Below are positions 1 to 11,404 of a stretch of 64,000 nt of DNA, one piece after another (position 1 is the first letter of the stretch; each line of letters opens with the position of its first letter). The stretch covers positions 18,884,001 to 18,948,000 of the forward strand of contig OX637399.1 of assembly GCA_951799425.1 (NCBI GenBank), given 5' to 3'. The notes beneath the pieces were generated by a model. That model was not told where the DNA came from, did not search any database, and saw only the letters and a list, made by a program, of their open reading frames with translations. The stretch is from Ilex aquifolium. Taxonomy: Eukaryota > Streptophyta > Magnoliopsida > Aquifoliales > Aquifoliaceae. The translations under genes were made by a program, and so were the position numbers.

Positions 1-1096
1 TTTTATAGCTTTGAAAGTTTTCTTTCCAATGACACAAGAATCCGTAATTGGACATCAAGATAAAAAGTTATGAATAAAATACTGAAATAGTGTCAAACTA
101 TTTACTTCCCGAAATCTCTCCAAAATGTGTTTAAGCTCCGGAATGTGTCTCCAGATTTCTTTTCTTCAACTTCAAACCTCTAGAGCTATTTTGAGTGATC
201 TTGGAACAGTTGATATTCCCCTTGAATCACCAATATCTTAATCAGTAACCATACTTCATCTCCTCAACACAAAGTATTGCAATAAGTAAGTATGCTTTTT
301 ACTGGTTACATCCAATCAAGCTCAAATGAGATCAAAACATCAAAACTCACTTACAATGCAACAACATGCTTAACGGAAGTACAATAATGCTTATCTAAAC
401 CAATAGATGAATGCAACTTCCAATCATTATCATGACTAATTGCCTGTGACTTTTTGTTTGTTACCTTCTCGAGGAATAGAGGCAGCAAAGACGATTAATG
501 TCATATTATTTTTCTAGAGTTGGTTAAATAACTGCCTTTCTTTCAAATACTCCATTTCCTCTCAAACCTATGGAAAAAATAATATGACACTCTAATACTA
601 ATTGGGAGTGCAAAATAAGGAATGACCTTGGAACGTTGAAACAACACAAAACGACCTACAGGGGGGATGGAATACGTCTTATACAGTCTAACAGGAAATT
701 ATGCCCAAATAAAATATAACTCATACAATTACAAGTTTAAACCCCTAGGTGGCGTAAACCTTTTCACCTAAACCAACCAAATTCTAATTAACCAAATTTA
801 ATTAATTTGTTTGCTCAATAAACACTCTCGAGAATCATTCATTCATTCAATCAAGCATTCAAGAAGGACTAAAAATTGCACCAAAACCATTAGATCCAAC
901 ATCCAATCCATTAATTTCAACATCAAAATTACTAGATTCAACAACCAAACCATCAGATTCTTCTCCTACATAGTCAGATCCACAAACAAATTTTCATCTA
1001 AATGATCAACCTACCTTTGCTTCTTTATTCAAGCCTAACATTTTTTCCAAGCAAGATGATCCTTTATCTAAATCACATGAGAAGCTCGGTAAGCTA
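1..1096. other. Unclassified AT-rich DNA, possibly including the LINE 5' end
   Basis: No gene is recognisable. An imperfect inverted repeat (arms about 500-514 and 573-588) could form a hairpin with a loop of about 58 nt. Around 660 a purine run in the context CTACAGGGGGGATG resembles the CTAGAGAGGGGTGAATA seen near 11034, which hints at a shared repeat family. A short Ser/Asn/Thr-rich open frame at 811-1005 could be LINE leader or chance. The LINE 5' end must lie somewhere before 1097 but cannot be placed. Confidence 0.4.
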
Positions 1097-1637
1097 GTGG
1101 TATTTTATGAGGGAGAATCTACTTTTTATTTTACTAAAGAGGAAATCAAGCAGTCCTGCCAATCTTTAGCGTATGCTTTAATAGGTAAATGTGCCTATGG
1201 TAGGCCGTCTTTGGGGGGTCATCAGCGAGGTTATTCGATCCAAATGGAGTTTGAAAGGGGAATTTGAAATAGGTTCTATTGATCCTAGACATGTCTTGAT
1301 CAGATTTCAGTTGCAAGAAGATTATGTTAAGACATGGTTAAAGGATGTTGGTTTTTCAAATGGTTTGTTGGGTTTGTGCTTGGGATTAAACCTTCAATTG
1401 TGCCTATGTGGGTGTCTTTTGCTAGGCTTACCATTGAATTTTTTCAAGAAACCTTTTTTGGAGCTTCTGGTTAAGCCAATAGGTAGGGTTCTTGCTTTTG
1501 ATCAAGCCACTCTCTCATTGGCAAGGCCTGGGGTTGCAAGGATTTGTGTGGAGGTCAATTTGATGGCCAACAATCCATCCAGATTTTGGTTAGACATGGA
1601 AGATGAAAATGCTCGATGGTAGAAAGTTGTTTGTGAG
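1097..1637 (+). pseudogene. LINE ORF1, DUF4283 domain
   Basis: ORF1 proteins of plant LINEs bind element RNA and carry DUF4283 followed by a zinc knuckle. Visible here in order: FTKEEIKQSCQSLAYALIGK at about 1130-1188, GRPSL, SLKGEFEIGSIDPRHVLI at about 1243-1300, then FDQATLSLARPGVARICVEV at about 1495-1556, all DUF4283 landmarks. The reading frame changes near the G run at 1213-1217. It shifts again twice between about 1370 and 1490, where the best match (KPSIVPMWVSFARL) lies in another frame. The gene continues after the solo LTR with the knuckle at 3085. It is a pseudogene. Confidence 0.8.
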
Positions 1638-3069
1638 TGATTAACCATCAAAAGTGCTATTTTATTATATTTAATGATTGGTTAATTGCATATTATTTTG
1701 TGATTAAATGTGCTAGATTCCTTGATTTTCTAGTTTGATACTTTTTCTAGTTGTTTGGTTTATTTTGCAGGTAAATTGGTTGATTTAAACTAATAATGGA
1801 TAAGACAAGTGAAGCAATCACTAGAGGAGGATTGAAGAGTCAAGATTAAGAAGGGAAGATTTGAAGATAAAACAACAATTTAATCCTTCTAAGAGTCCAA
1901 ATTAGAAGAAAACTCATTTAAAATTGGATTATGAAAGTATCCTAGAAGATGAGGATTTGACACATTTTCAGTATTTTGGTCATAACTTTTGACTTCGATA
2001 TCGCATTGACCTATTTTTTATGGGGTTGGAAAAAAGATTTCAAGGGCTACAAAAGTGTATTTCACAAACATTTCGTGCATCAGCCTCTAAATATGCGAAA
2101 TTCAAGCTAGAAGTCTGGACATATTTTGTACCCTCGCCCCCAAGATTTTATGCACATGATTTAACCTTAAAAGACTTCTTTTTGGAAAGGAATTCCTCTC
2201 AAGCCAACCTTATATCTTATACCTATATCTAAGACTTATTTTAGTATAAATAAAGGTTCTCATCTTTTGAGAGGGATGATTAGGATTAGGATTATGATTA
2301 TTATTCTTTTCTCATCTTTTTTTTTTTTCTAGTTTTTGTTCTAAGTTCTATGGCTTGCTAAAAGTCCAACTAAAGTTAGGGGAGATACTTTCAATGAAAC
2401 ACGATATTTATTATTGATTCAATATTCTTTTTAATGCATGATTTATTCTTTTAATTTAATTCTTATCTTTTAGTAAAATTTTTGCTCTGTATAATTTTTT
2501 GATTTGTTATGTCACATACATCAAATGCTTGAGATTTCTTGCGAGTCAAATAACTGGTTATTCCATGCTTGAATTAATTAATTAGAATTTCTCATAACAT
2601 AATTGATTTATTATTTGCAATAAAATTAGGGTTTACCTGTTAGAAAACTTGATTTATCGTAGATTCTGGGCATGGTGAATACTTGTGATCTACAAATAAT
2701 TTTTTTTTATTAATTCAGATAATTCATTAATTATAAATTTTGATATTTTCATATTATCACCGCTAAATATTCCAATTGAGATTACTCAGCTGATTCTCAA
2801 TTGAGTTCAAAAATTGGACCATTAATAATTACTGTGTGAATTTGAAAGGGTATTCCCGATCCTTTAGTATTTCAATTATTGTTTTAACTAACCCACCTTT
2901 CTTATGTTGGATAAATTCTTACTCAAATAAATTTAAAAACAGTTTCCTTTTATTTGTTTTGTGTCTCTTGTTTTCACAATTCCTTGTGGTTCGACCTCGG
3001 ACTCCCGAGAAATTTATTATTTCGCACAACCTGCACTTGGGTGATCAATTCTAAAGTTGTAGCAATGAG
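1633..3069 (+). repeat. Solo LTR (1638-3064) with 5-bp target duplication
   Basis: The inserted unit starts TGATTAACC at 1638 and ends GTAGCA at 3064. It is flanked by GTGAG (1633-1637) and ATGAG (3065-3069), a target duplication with one mismatch. Removing it brings the LINE ORF1 back into register just before the zinc knuckle. A TATA-like TATAAATAAA lies near 2244. The end region (CCTCGGACTCCCGAG, then CTGCACTTGGGTGATCA) resembles LTR ends of Athila/TAT-type Ty3/Gypsy elements. No internal region is present, so it is a solo LTR of 1427 bp left by LTR-LTR recombination. Family assignment is tentative. Confidence 0.8.
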
Positions 3070-3240
3070 AGAATCAAAAAGTTTTGTAGAGGATGTAGGA
3101 AGCAAGGTCATACTGAACATGAATGCTGGAAGAGTAAGCATAATATTCAGCATGATGACTCAGAAGGAAAGAATCCAGTTGTAAATAAGGTAGCAAATAT
3201 TGACAAATCTTCTAAGGAAAAGGATAAGGGAAAGTAAGTC
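3065..3240 (+). pseudogene. LINE ORF1, CCHC zinc knuckle
   Basis: Downstream part of ORF1 after the solo LTR. The segment reads CRGCRKQGHTEHEC at 3085-3126, a perfect C-X2-C-X4-H-X4-C nucleic-acid-binding knuckle. It is followed by a Lys/Ser/Asp-rich tail typical of LINE ORF1 C-termini. The frame joins naturally to the DUF4283 part once the LTR is ignored (VVCE followed by RIKKFCRGC). Confidence 0.8.
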
Positions 3241-3872
3241 CAGCAACCTGAGGTGAATGGGAAGTTCTACAAGGAAACCTAGAATAAGCAAAGGAAAGGC
3301 CAGGAGCAATTTAAGCCGTCAAATATGGTTCAAAAACAAAAGGGAATTTGGAAGCAAAATATGGTAGAAAAGAGATCTGGTGATCAATCAAATGGCAAAT
3401 AAGGAAACTCTGAGATCCTAGATTCTATTGAGGGAATGGAAGCTATTCCAAACATAAAGAAACAACAACAGTTACAAGATTTTTTGGTGAACATGGAGAG
3501 GGGTGATCATTCTGGGAAATACAATGCGACATATGTGGAGGGAAGCGAATTATTAGGAGATGAAGTCAGAAATCCTACAGACCAGAAGGATGTTTTGTGA
3601 AAATCAGCCAACAAAATCAAGTGGGGGAAGGATGTTATGGCTGTTGAGGAGGGAAATATGAATGCAAAAGAATCTGTGCAGAACTTGTCCCAGACGAAGC
3701 CTCCACATGAGCCACCAAGCGATACAAGCAATTCTGGAATTTCTAAGTCAATTACTCATGACTTTTGAGAGCACAGAGGTAAATCATCATGCTAGGGCTA
3801 AATTAGATCATTGTCCTCTACATGTTAACATAGTGGAATATAACCAGTAGCCCCAAATTTCTTATTTTAAGT
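3241..3872 (+). other. Eroded ORF1 tail and ORF1/ORF2 junction of the LINE
   Basis: Lys/Gln-rich low-complexity coding remnants continue to about 3600, as expected for the ORF1 C-terminus. No apurinic endonuclease motifs are seen, although the domain normally fills about 700-900 bp here. It appears to have been deleted, because the sequence passes into the distal end of the endonuclease region near 3873. Confidence 0.5.
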
Positions 3873-4410
3873 TCATGGATATGTGGGTGGAGCATCCCTC
3901 TTTTTTTCATCTGATAAAACAGAAATGGAGTGGACAATTTTCAGATAATCCAATTTAGAATTTATTCTTAAAGCTTAAGAATATGAAGGCACATTTGAGG
4001 TGGTGGAATAAAAATGTATTTGGCAATATCTTTGAAAGAGTAAAATTTCTGGAGGAGAAATTAATGGATGCTGAAAAGGAGATGGATCATGACCCCTCAG
4101 AGTTTAATTATCAAGTTCATGCTCAGGCTCAAAAGCAGCTTGAGGATACTCTTAGATTGGAGGAGTTGTATTGGAAGCAGAAAGCAAATATGAGATGGGC
4201 TTTGGATGGTGAAAGAAACACCAAGCTCCATCATGTTTTGGTGAAGGGGAAATCAGTTAGAAATAAGCTTAAGAAAATTCAGAATGATGAAGGCACTTGG
4301 TTGGAGGATGACCAGCAGATGGCTCTATGTGCTGAGCAATTTTTTTCTAAGCTTTATACATCTGAAACACGTACTATTGATGAGAGCAATTTTTTTCTAA
4401 GCATGGGTTT
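3873..4410 (+). pseudogene. LINE ORF2, end of endonuclease and linker to RT
   Basis: The start reads MDMWVEHPSFFHLIKQKWSG, matching the distal end of the plant LINE endonuclease region. After a stop near 3955 a 143-residue open frame (3983-4414) carries the usual linker: LRWWNKNVFGNI, then LEELYWKQKANMRWALDGERNT (the W-x-Q-K/R-x-x-x-x-W-x-x-x-G-D/E-x-N-T signature). A copy of AGCAATTTTTTTCTAAGC lies at 4336-4353 and again at 4384-4401. Right after the second copy the protein jumps to FVKGR of the RT, so roughly 150 residues of fingers/palm are missing. Confidence 0.75.
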
Positions 4411-5283
4411 GTGAAGGGAAGATATATAGGTGATTGTATTTCTATGGCACAGTTCATGGTGGATGAGTTAGATAGGAAAGTTGAGGGAGGTAATGTAATT
4501 TTGAAGGTGGATATGATGAAGGCCTTCGATAGATTAGAATGGGAATTTTTGAGGAGAACTCTATCTTCTTTTGATTTTTCTGAGCTGTTTGTTTCAATTA
4601 TTTCCAACTACCTGCAAAATCAATATGCTACGTTGGTTTTAAATGGAAGAAGGCATGTGTTTTTTAATACTTCGAGGGGTGTGAGGCAAGGGGATCCATT
4701 GTCCCCTAGTCTCTTTATTTTAGCAAAGGAGGTTTTGAGTAGGGGAATAGGGGATATGTATTAGAGGGGATTAATCAAACATTTACATACAGGAAGAGGC
4801 ACTGTTTTGTTAAGTCATTTGTTGTTTGCTGATGACTCGTTGTTGTTCTTGAGAGGTTATAAGCAATCTATGGTAAATTTTCTTTCTTTTATTTCAAGAT
4901 ATAAGGCATCATTTGGGGAAAAAGTGAATTTGCTCAAGAGCTCCATGTTTTGTTCTACTCATATATCTTGTGCAAGGAAGGGAGTTTTGCATCGAGCTTC
5001 TTAGATCCTTATTAGGAATTGTCCTTTAACTTATTTGGTTTGTCCAATTATTAAGGGCAGACCTAGGCTAATTTATTATGAGGACTTGTTGCAAAAGTTT
5101 AGATCAAGACTTGAGGGGTGGTATGCTAAGATGTTGTCTAATATATGGATGATTGTTTTAGTTCAATTAGTGCTTAGTGCTATTCATGTGCATCTTCTAG
5201 CATGTATGAACTTACCGAAAGGCATTATTGCAAGAATAAATTCGATTATGGCATCCTTCAATGGTCTAGCAAAGCAGCAGTGA
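4411..5283 (+). pseudogene. LINE ORF2, reverse transcriptase domain
   Basis: RVT_1-type reverse transcriptase. Landmarks: FVKGRYIGDCISMAQ, ILKVDMMKAFDRLEW (first catalytic Asp), GVRQGDPLSPSLF at about 4678-4716, and FADDSLLF at about 4824-4847 (catalytic ADD). One frame is kept throughout, with in-frame stops at 4762-4764 and 5002-5004. It then runs to 5283 through the thumb-like region (CPIIKGRPR, LEGWYAKMLS). The N-terminal part of the domain is absent. Confidence 0.85.
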
Positions 5284-6100
5284 AGAAAAGACATTGGTGC
5301 TCATGGTCTAAGTTATCACTTCGAAAATAGGAGGGTGGTCTTGGGCTGAGGAAATTTGAGGATATCTCAAAGGCTTTTTGTATGAAGCAAGTTTGGAATT
5401 TGCTGCATGGATCATCCTTATGGTTTAAGATCTTTTCTGTTAAATACCTTCATCAGAAGCATGTTTTGAGAAACCTTAGGCATTTCTATTCAAGGGGCTA
5501 CAGGAATTTGATGCCATGATTTGAGGAAGTGGTCTTGAACTCTCAAATGATAATAGGTAATGGAGCTTCCATTGATTTCTGGTGCGATAATTGGACAGGT
5601 CAAGGGCCATTGATTTTGGGTATGCATAAGCGTCTACAACATTTTCCAAAGTTAAGGGATGTTTTTTATAATGGGCAATGGGATTTTGCAGCTTGTTCGG
5701 AGTTATCTGAGAAGGTAGTTGCTGAAATATCTTCATTGTAAATTATGTTCTTTGATAAGCAAGATCTTTTGATATGGACAACCTCTTCAACGGGCAAATT
5801 TTTAGTTAAATCAGCTAGGTCAATTATCAGGCAATGTGAGCAGCACAATAAACTTGTTGCACTTATTTGGGAGCAATGAATTACCCCTAATGCTCAGTTC
5901 ATTGGTTGGAAGATCTTAAGTTGTGCACTGCCAGTGGATTCAAAATTTGTGTCTATTAGTGTTGCTATGACAAGTAGGTGTTCGTTATGTATGTTGCAAT
6001 CGGAGTCCGAAGAGCATCTTTTCATTCACTACCGTTATGCTCAAGCAGTGTGGGCATAATAGGTTTTACTCTAATACTTGGACAAGGTCCATTGTTACGA
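5284..6100 (+). pseudogene. LINE ORF2, connection and zf-RVT domain
   Basis: Between RT and RNase H. The segment GGLGLRKFEDISKAF near 5335-5380 and FWCDNWTGQGPL near 5577-5610 are conserved connection motifs of plant LINEs. A zf-RVT zinc-binding region spans about 5790-6058, with LIWEQ and later CSLCMLQSESEEHLFIH ending in VWA. Frames change at several points and stops interrupt it. Confidence 0.7.
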
Positions 6101-6365
6101 TTTCGAAGACTGTCTAGAATTTATGGGAACCAATCATTGAGTCATGGGCTAGTTAGGGGAGTGCCATTGATAATTTATGAGCAACTTTGGACAGAAAGAT
6201 GTAGCCGAGTATTTGAGGGAGTTAAGCTTCATTCAGCTATTCTGGTACACATGATATTGCATATTATATCCTACCAAAGCTGTGTTATTAAGTCTAAGGT
6301 GTCAGATTCAAGACAAGGGCAACAGTTACTATTTTCTCTGCACATCAATCCTTCATTTATTAGAA

Positions 6366-6755
6366 CTAAAGCAATATGGGTGTCATGGACTAGCCCAACA
6401 GATGGTTTATTGAAGTTAAACGTGGATGGTTCAGCCAAAGGGAGAACAGGAAGGTCTGGTGGTGGTGCTGTGTTGCAAAACCAGTGGGGGCAGCTGATAG
6501 TTGCAGCCTTAAGATTTTATGGTGTGGGCAATCATATGGAGGTTGAAATTCGAGCTATGGTAGATGGTTTACGGCTCTACCACAAATATGGTTTGTATGA
6601 ATATCAATTGATAATTGAGACAGATTCTCAAATAACAGTTGATATGGTTAAAGGTAGTACTGAGGGTCATTGGAAGTATAGGACACTATTTTATCAGTTG
6701 TAGCAACTGCTTAGTAACTTGAAGTTTGAAATTAAACATATTTATAGAGAGGCAA
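6366..6755 (+). pseudogene. LINE ORF2, RNase H domain (first part)
   Basis: A C-terminal RNase H of the type found in plant L1-like elements. Catalytic acidic residues are visible: the Asp in KLNVDGSAKG (about 6415-6444), the Glu in EVEIRAMVDGL and the Asp in IETDSQITVDMV (about 6616-6651). A stop follows at about 6701, after which the frame continues to REA at 6755. There it is cut by the solo LTR at 6756. The final catalytic Asp lies beyond that LTR at about 9320. Confidence 0.8.
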
Positions 6756-7496
6756 CGTAAAACCCGGGAAATTTGGACTTTTTCCAAAAAGGGCAAAATA
6801 GTAATTTGCCACTATAATGCGTATTTAAAATACTCATGTTTTAGACCTCGGATGAGGAAACGGAGTTCGCTGTTGAATTCGTATCGCGAAAACGAGTCAC
6901 CTTGTCAAATTTCGTCGAATTCCGAGATAGTCGGATTTTGCACGTCGTTCGAGGCGACTGCGTGGCGAATGACCTCACGAACGTCCCCATAAATGAGATT
7001 TATAAAATTTCCTTAAAATTAAGTTTAAGTTTAAATAAAATTAATTTGAACTTAAACCGGGACCAAATAAATCGTTTCGGGACTAAATCGAACCCGATTA
7101 AGCGAGGGACACGTGGCACGACGTAGGCCGAGTATTTAAAACTATAAATAGGGGTAAATATCTAGAAAATCAGATTATTTTTGCCCCTTGTGTTCTTGTT
7201 TGGCCGGCCAAGAGAGAGAGAAGAGAGAAAAGAGAGAAAACCTAAAACTTCAAGTTTTCTCCGTCGATTCCCGGACTTCCGTCGCTCGGATTCCGTCGAA
7301 CCAAGAGGCAAAGTTGATCTACGCGACAAGGGCTACGCGTGGGCACCAAAAACAAGGAATTTCACCGAAGATCTAAAGAGGCGATCTTGAGAGATTCAAA
7401 GTTTTGGAGTGGTTTTGGTGTTTTTGGGGGTTTTCTACACTCCTAAGAGGTAGGGGTTCTCCTACTTTGGTCTATTCTTGTTCTAGATGTAGATAA

Positions 7497-7499
<3 letters not shown>

Positions 7500-7560
<61 letters not shown>
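7500..7560. repeat. (TA)n microsatellite
   Basis: About 30 uninterrupted TA units inside solo LTR H1, about 350 bp downstream of its TATA-like box. The sibling LTRs lack it, so it probably grew after insertion. Confidence 0.95.
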
Positions 7561-7566
<6 letters not shown>

Positions 7567-8059
7567 GTAGGTTTATATATAGATATGCATGGTTCCATGA
7601 ATTTGGGATGAGGAAGTGTGTTTGGAAAGTATTCATAACAAATTCAACCTTGAAATTAACTATAGAGAATTACATGTGTGAATTCTCCTTAGGATTTGAT
7701 GAATGTGGGCATGAATTGTTTGTAAATATATTGTATGCCTTTAAGGTGTTTGTTTAAATGCCTTGGTTGATGAAATGAGGTTATTTCAATGATATTGTGA
7801 TAACATGTTTATGTGTATAGAGACAATTGAAATTATGCTCTATGTTGTCAAGACATGACTTTGATATGTTGACATGAATATGAGGTTTGGTAGTTATATG
7901 CACTTGGTATAATTGCCATGAAGTTATGACATGTTGAACATGTGGATACATTGTTCATGTGGTAGTTATTGCATTTTGAGCATTTTCATGGCATCACATT
8001 CATGGGACTATTGCATGAGTGTTGGTGTGTGGGAGATGCATGGATATAATCAACACCTT

Positions 8060-8335
8060 GTTTGGTGATTGGTATGTGAGCTCGGGAAAGTCGGGATCAA
8101 AGATCCGACTGAGTTGCACGGTTGCATTGCATAAGAAAAGCTTGTGTCGGGTAAAGCAAGTAGGGCTAGACACTCCCTCGGGTGAAAAACCCGGAACCAC
8201 TTGGTTCAGTCGCTTGTCCAGGGTGAAATTCCAGAAAAGTGGCATGCCCACGGAGCCGGGGTGAAATTCCAAAATCCGTTGCCCAGGAAGACACAAGATT
8301 TCGTTGTATAAAAACACCCATTCAATGGGTAGATT
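8060..8335 (+). repeat. Near-identical block shared with LTR H4
   Basis: This stretch of about 270 bp matches the reverse complement of about 28555-28830 with only about five differences by eye (roughly 98%), while flanking LTR sequence is far more diverged. It has an open frame of about 65 codons that is identical in both copies, but nothing else suggests a protein. See findings. Confidence 0.8.
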
Positions 8336-8906
8336 CCAATAATGATCGGGTTTCATAACGATCATTGGAATGATTTTTCGTCAATAGACGGGTTGCATTA
8401 CACTTTGGCGTTGCATTGTGTTGTGTTAGTCGGTGAGGACTCGGGTTGAAACGCATGGGTGAGTGTCACTTCATTCCATGGCATAGCATTGTTGCATTCC
8501 ATCATAGAATGCATAAGTATGAGAAATGTTTAGTTATATGTTTATGTGATGATTACATGAGCATGTGCATCTAGGGGAAGAGTAACCTCTATAGGTTTAT
8601 CTCTACTGGGCGTTGTGCTCACCCTATACGGGAAACATTTCAGGTGTGGGGTTTGCACCGGCGGATGGCTCACTTGGAGAGCATCAAGAATGAAGGGGGC
8701 CGGCTTGTGGCCTTAGTTAGAGTTTTTGTAAAAACTTTTGTATAAATTCCATTTTGATGTGTAAATTATGGAATTAAATGTAATGGAACTTGTATAAGTT
8801 GTGTATTATATGAAAAATCGTATTATTCATGTGTTGGATGAGTTAGGAATGTATTAGAATGGATTGGAAGTGAAAAACAAAGGAAAAAGGCAAAACTGGC
8901 AAAATC

Positions 8907-9020
8907 GTACCGGTATGCATACCGGTACGTAGACAGACAGAAGGCAGAGCGTACCGGTACGCGTACCGGTACGCCGATGTCCAGTGGGTTCAGTGTACCG
9001 GTAGGCGTACCGGTATGCCC
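8907..9020. repeat. GTACCGGTAC palindrome cluster in LTR H1
   Basis: Six TACCGGTA cores, mostly paired as TACCGGTACGCGTACCGGTA, lie about 290-400 bp before the LTR end. The same cluster occurs in H4 (27830-27945, reverse) and is amplified in H3 (22311-22608). Confidence 0.9.
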
Positions 9021-9306
9021 ACCAAAACTCAGAATTTTTTTTATTTTTGTTTTCTTTGCCAAGCCTTTGGGCTATGTTTTTCCTTCCCTCCAATGATCAA
9101 ATTGGACCCTAATGGGGTATGATTCATGGGGAGTTGGACTGGGGTTGGATCGAATAAATGCTGAACCGAATTTTCATTTTTGATTATAACCTCAGTTTAA
9201 GGATGTTATCGATGTGGTGTCGGGTTAAGCGACATCCACGGGTATTTCCGCGGGTTGATGGGTTGTCAACGGTTAATACAGGACCCCCGGAAAATGGGGC
9301 GTCACA

Positions 9307-9415
9307 GGCAAACTCAGTTACCGATTTTCTAGCTAATAAAGGAGTCCATGATCAGCAAGATACTGAGATAGTTTCAGCTCACTCACTGCCAGCTGAGGGA
9401 CGAATTCTTCTGTAA
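9307..9415 (+). pseudogene. LINE ORF2, end of RNase H
   Basis: The end of the LINE polyprotein after the solo LTR reads NSVTDFLANKG, then about 25 residues to a TAA at 9413-9415. VTDFLANKG is the usual last conserved motif of plant LINE RNase H and holds the fourth acidic residue. It fits REA at 6747-6755 exactly once the LTR and one GGCAA copy are ignored. Confidence 0.85.
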
Positions 9416-11404
9416 TAGGATCAAAGGCAACTGCAATTTTTAAGGAAAAAGGAAATTAGATTATGATCAAACTGAGAGCCCAGATATGCTAAGCTTCTTC
9501 GGATGTTTTATCAGCTGAGAGACCTGCTCTTCCATACCTCCTCGGCTGTTACACTTCTTCGGCTTTCATATGCAAGCCATACAGATTTCTTATCTGCTAC
9601 ACTTGCATGAATTATCTTCAGTAACCAATGCCAGCGCAGTAGCAAAGAAGACCTCTCATAAGGACTTTATCCACTGGTCTTTCAAAAACATGTGGATAAC
9701 TATTTAGATTTAGAATTATTTTTCATGTTATTTACATGTAATTATCATGCATCAGAATTTTACTAATTCCTAAAATATTGTAATTAGATTGCATTGAGGG
9801 GTAAGGTACATATGCTCTCCCTTGCTAGGTGTAATTTAATTTTTGAAATCAATAAAATTCCCTCGTGCCATCGAGGTTCTCTAAAAAGAATAAAATTGCA
9901 AGTATGTACATATGGCAATCACATGACACAAATAATTTTTATGCGAAAACACTATTGGGAAAATCACGGAGCCAATATTGGCCCACCGAACCAACTCCAC
10001 TAGTTTCAAACTTAGATTACAAGTTTGAAGTCTTATACCTCAAACAATTCCATGGATAGAAGCTTTATCCCTTGAATCTTAACTCTAGAAATACACCTCA
10101 AGCGTCTTGATGATTAGCTTCGAAGGCATTGAACCGAGATCCATGATCTATCGTTTTTGGTATCCTCCTTCTTTTGGAATCTTCCTTTTGATCTTTGAGT
10201 CCCCACCTTGGATCCTTTTGTGTTGATGATTTGACTGGTGTTCAAGCTCTTCAACTATAAAGCTTAATTCTTCATAAGATCTTGAAGCAATTGTGTTTTG
10301 ATCTACTCAAGGGTGTATTCTCTCTTGTTAGAGCTACCTCTCTAAACCCTAGAGTCTCTGTAAAATTCTATTGTCCTATATAGAAATCTTAGGGGACAAC
10401 CTTTTTAAACATGAATAGGAAATAAGAGTTCTGGTTTAGTTTGGAAATATGTTTGTGTTACAATGCTCGAGCTCTAAGTGAGCAGCTAAAGAGCGCTAGC
10501 TACTAAAAAACCCAAAAAACCAAGGCTCTAAATAATTCACTGAGTACCAAAGGATGTACTTAGAAAGCCTCTATCCGATGAATCACTTCAAAAACCATTT
10601 TTGAAACTAAAACCCTAAAATTTCAAAAATATTTTAACAAAAAAAACATAAGTTATGATGGATTGGGTACTCACACTCTAAATCTAATTTTAACACCCAA
10701 GTTAAACCAAACTAAGGCATTTAGGTATCTTGGTCAAACTTAGTTCACTTATGTTTGATAGTATCCTAGAAGTCTTCAACCATGTAACAATGTAGCTTGA
10801 GATTTTTCACCATATCTTTCTTTAGTCTTCAATTTTCATCAACCACTTGACCATGTATTTAGTTGAGATAAAAGTTACATAGTGACCTCACAGAATTTGC
10901 TAATTACAATATTTTTCCTAACAAGCACCAAGGGTCATTGCTCAACAAGGGTCCTATTGTTCTAGGAAGGAGGAACCCGATGTGGATCTTCCCTCACAAT
11001 TATACACGTGGAGGAATAGACACTTTACCTAGAGAGGGGTGAATAGGTTTTTCAATTTTTAGCTTAGTTGATTACGAATTGAAACCTAATCGACCACAAT
11101 TACCTCTTCTCACAAAGATTTAACAATTAATGTGGGAATACCTTTAGTCACCATAACCCAACTTATCTATGATGATTGATTGTTAATTAATCTTCACTTA
11201 ATTCACTCAAGAAATCAATCTCACAACGATCCCAAAAACCTAACACAATGCACAACTATGATCGATTTATATGTCAAGCATTCAAATCATCAGACACATA
11301 GTGTGCGTGTGTATGCAAACAATCACAAGTGTATATGTAAATAAACAATATGAACACAAGCAATTGTTGACGCAAAAAACTCTCCTCCAGAAAAACTGAA
11401 GGGA
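9416..11404. other. LINE 3' flank and unclassified repeat-like DNA
   Basis: The first few hundred bases are probably LINE 3' UTR; AATAAA occurs near 9850 and 9890. I recognise no gene in the rest. Near 11034 the string CTAGAGAGGGGTGAATAG resembles a repeat junction also hinted at near 660. The text around 10100-10400, read on the minus strand, looks like repeat leader sequence but cannot be classed. Confidence 0.4.

Larger units (their letters stand above)
6751..9311 (+). repeat. Solo LTR (6756-9306), chromovirus-like family H, copy H1
   Basis: The unit is 2551 bp, begins GTAAAACCC at 6757 (one base in), ends GGGGCGTCACA at 9306, and is flanked by GGCAA on both sides (6751-6755 and 9307-9311). 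A TATA-like CTATAAATAG lies near 7141. Relatives H2 (12253), H3 (20253-22894) and H4 (27537-31081, reverse) share the ends and the motif ATTCCGAGATAGTCGG. TGTAAAACCC...GTCACA ends resemble Del/Tekay-type Ty3/Gypsy LTRs, but no internal region is linked here, so the clade is an inference. Confidence 0.85.
1097..9415 (+). mobile_element. L1-type plant LINE, decayed, split by two solo LTRs
   Basis: A non-LTR retrotransposon read on the plus strand: ORF1 (DUF4283 domain plus CCHC knuckle), then ORF2 with an endonuclease remnant, reverse transcriptase, zf-RVT and a C-terminal RNase H. This order is typical of plant L1-like elements. Both interruptions are solo LTRs with target duplications, at 1638-3064 inside ORF1 and 6756-9306 inside the RNase H. 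Most of the endonuclease and the N-terminal part of the RT are missing, and ORF1 and ORF2 carry several frameshifts and stops, so it is an old dead copy. The 5' end is not located. The 3' UTR probably continues past the stop at 9415, but I see no clear poly(A) end or target duplication. Confidence 0.85.

Noticed and set aside
500-588. Inverted repeat near 500-588 as ends of a small DNA transposon
   Set aside because: No flanking target duplication was found, and the arms differ by an inserted base; kept only as a possible hairpin.
7497-7757. Open frame of 86 codons over the TA run
   Set aside because: A Tyr-Ile repeat created by the microsatellite inside a solo LTR; no coding signs.
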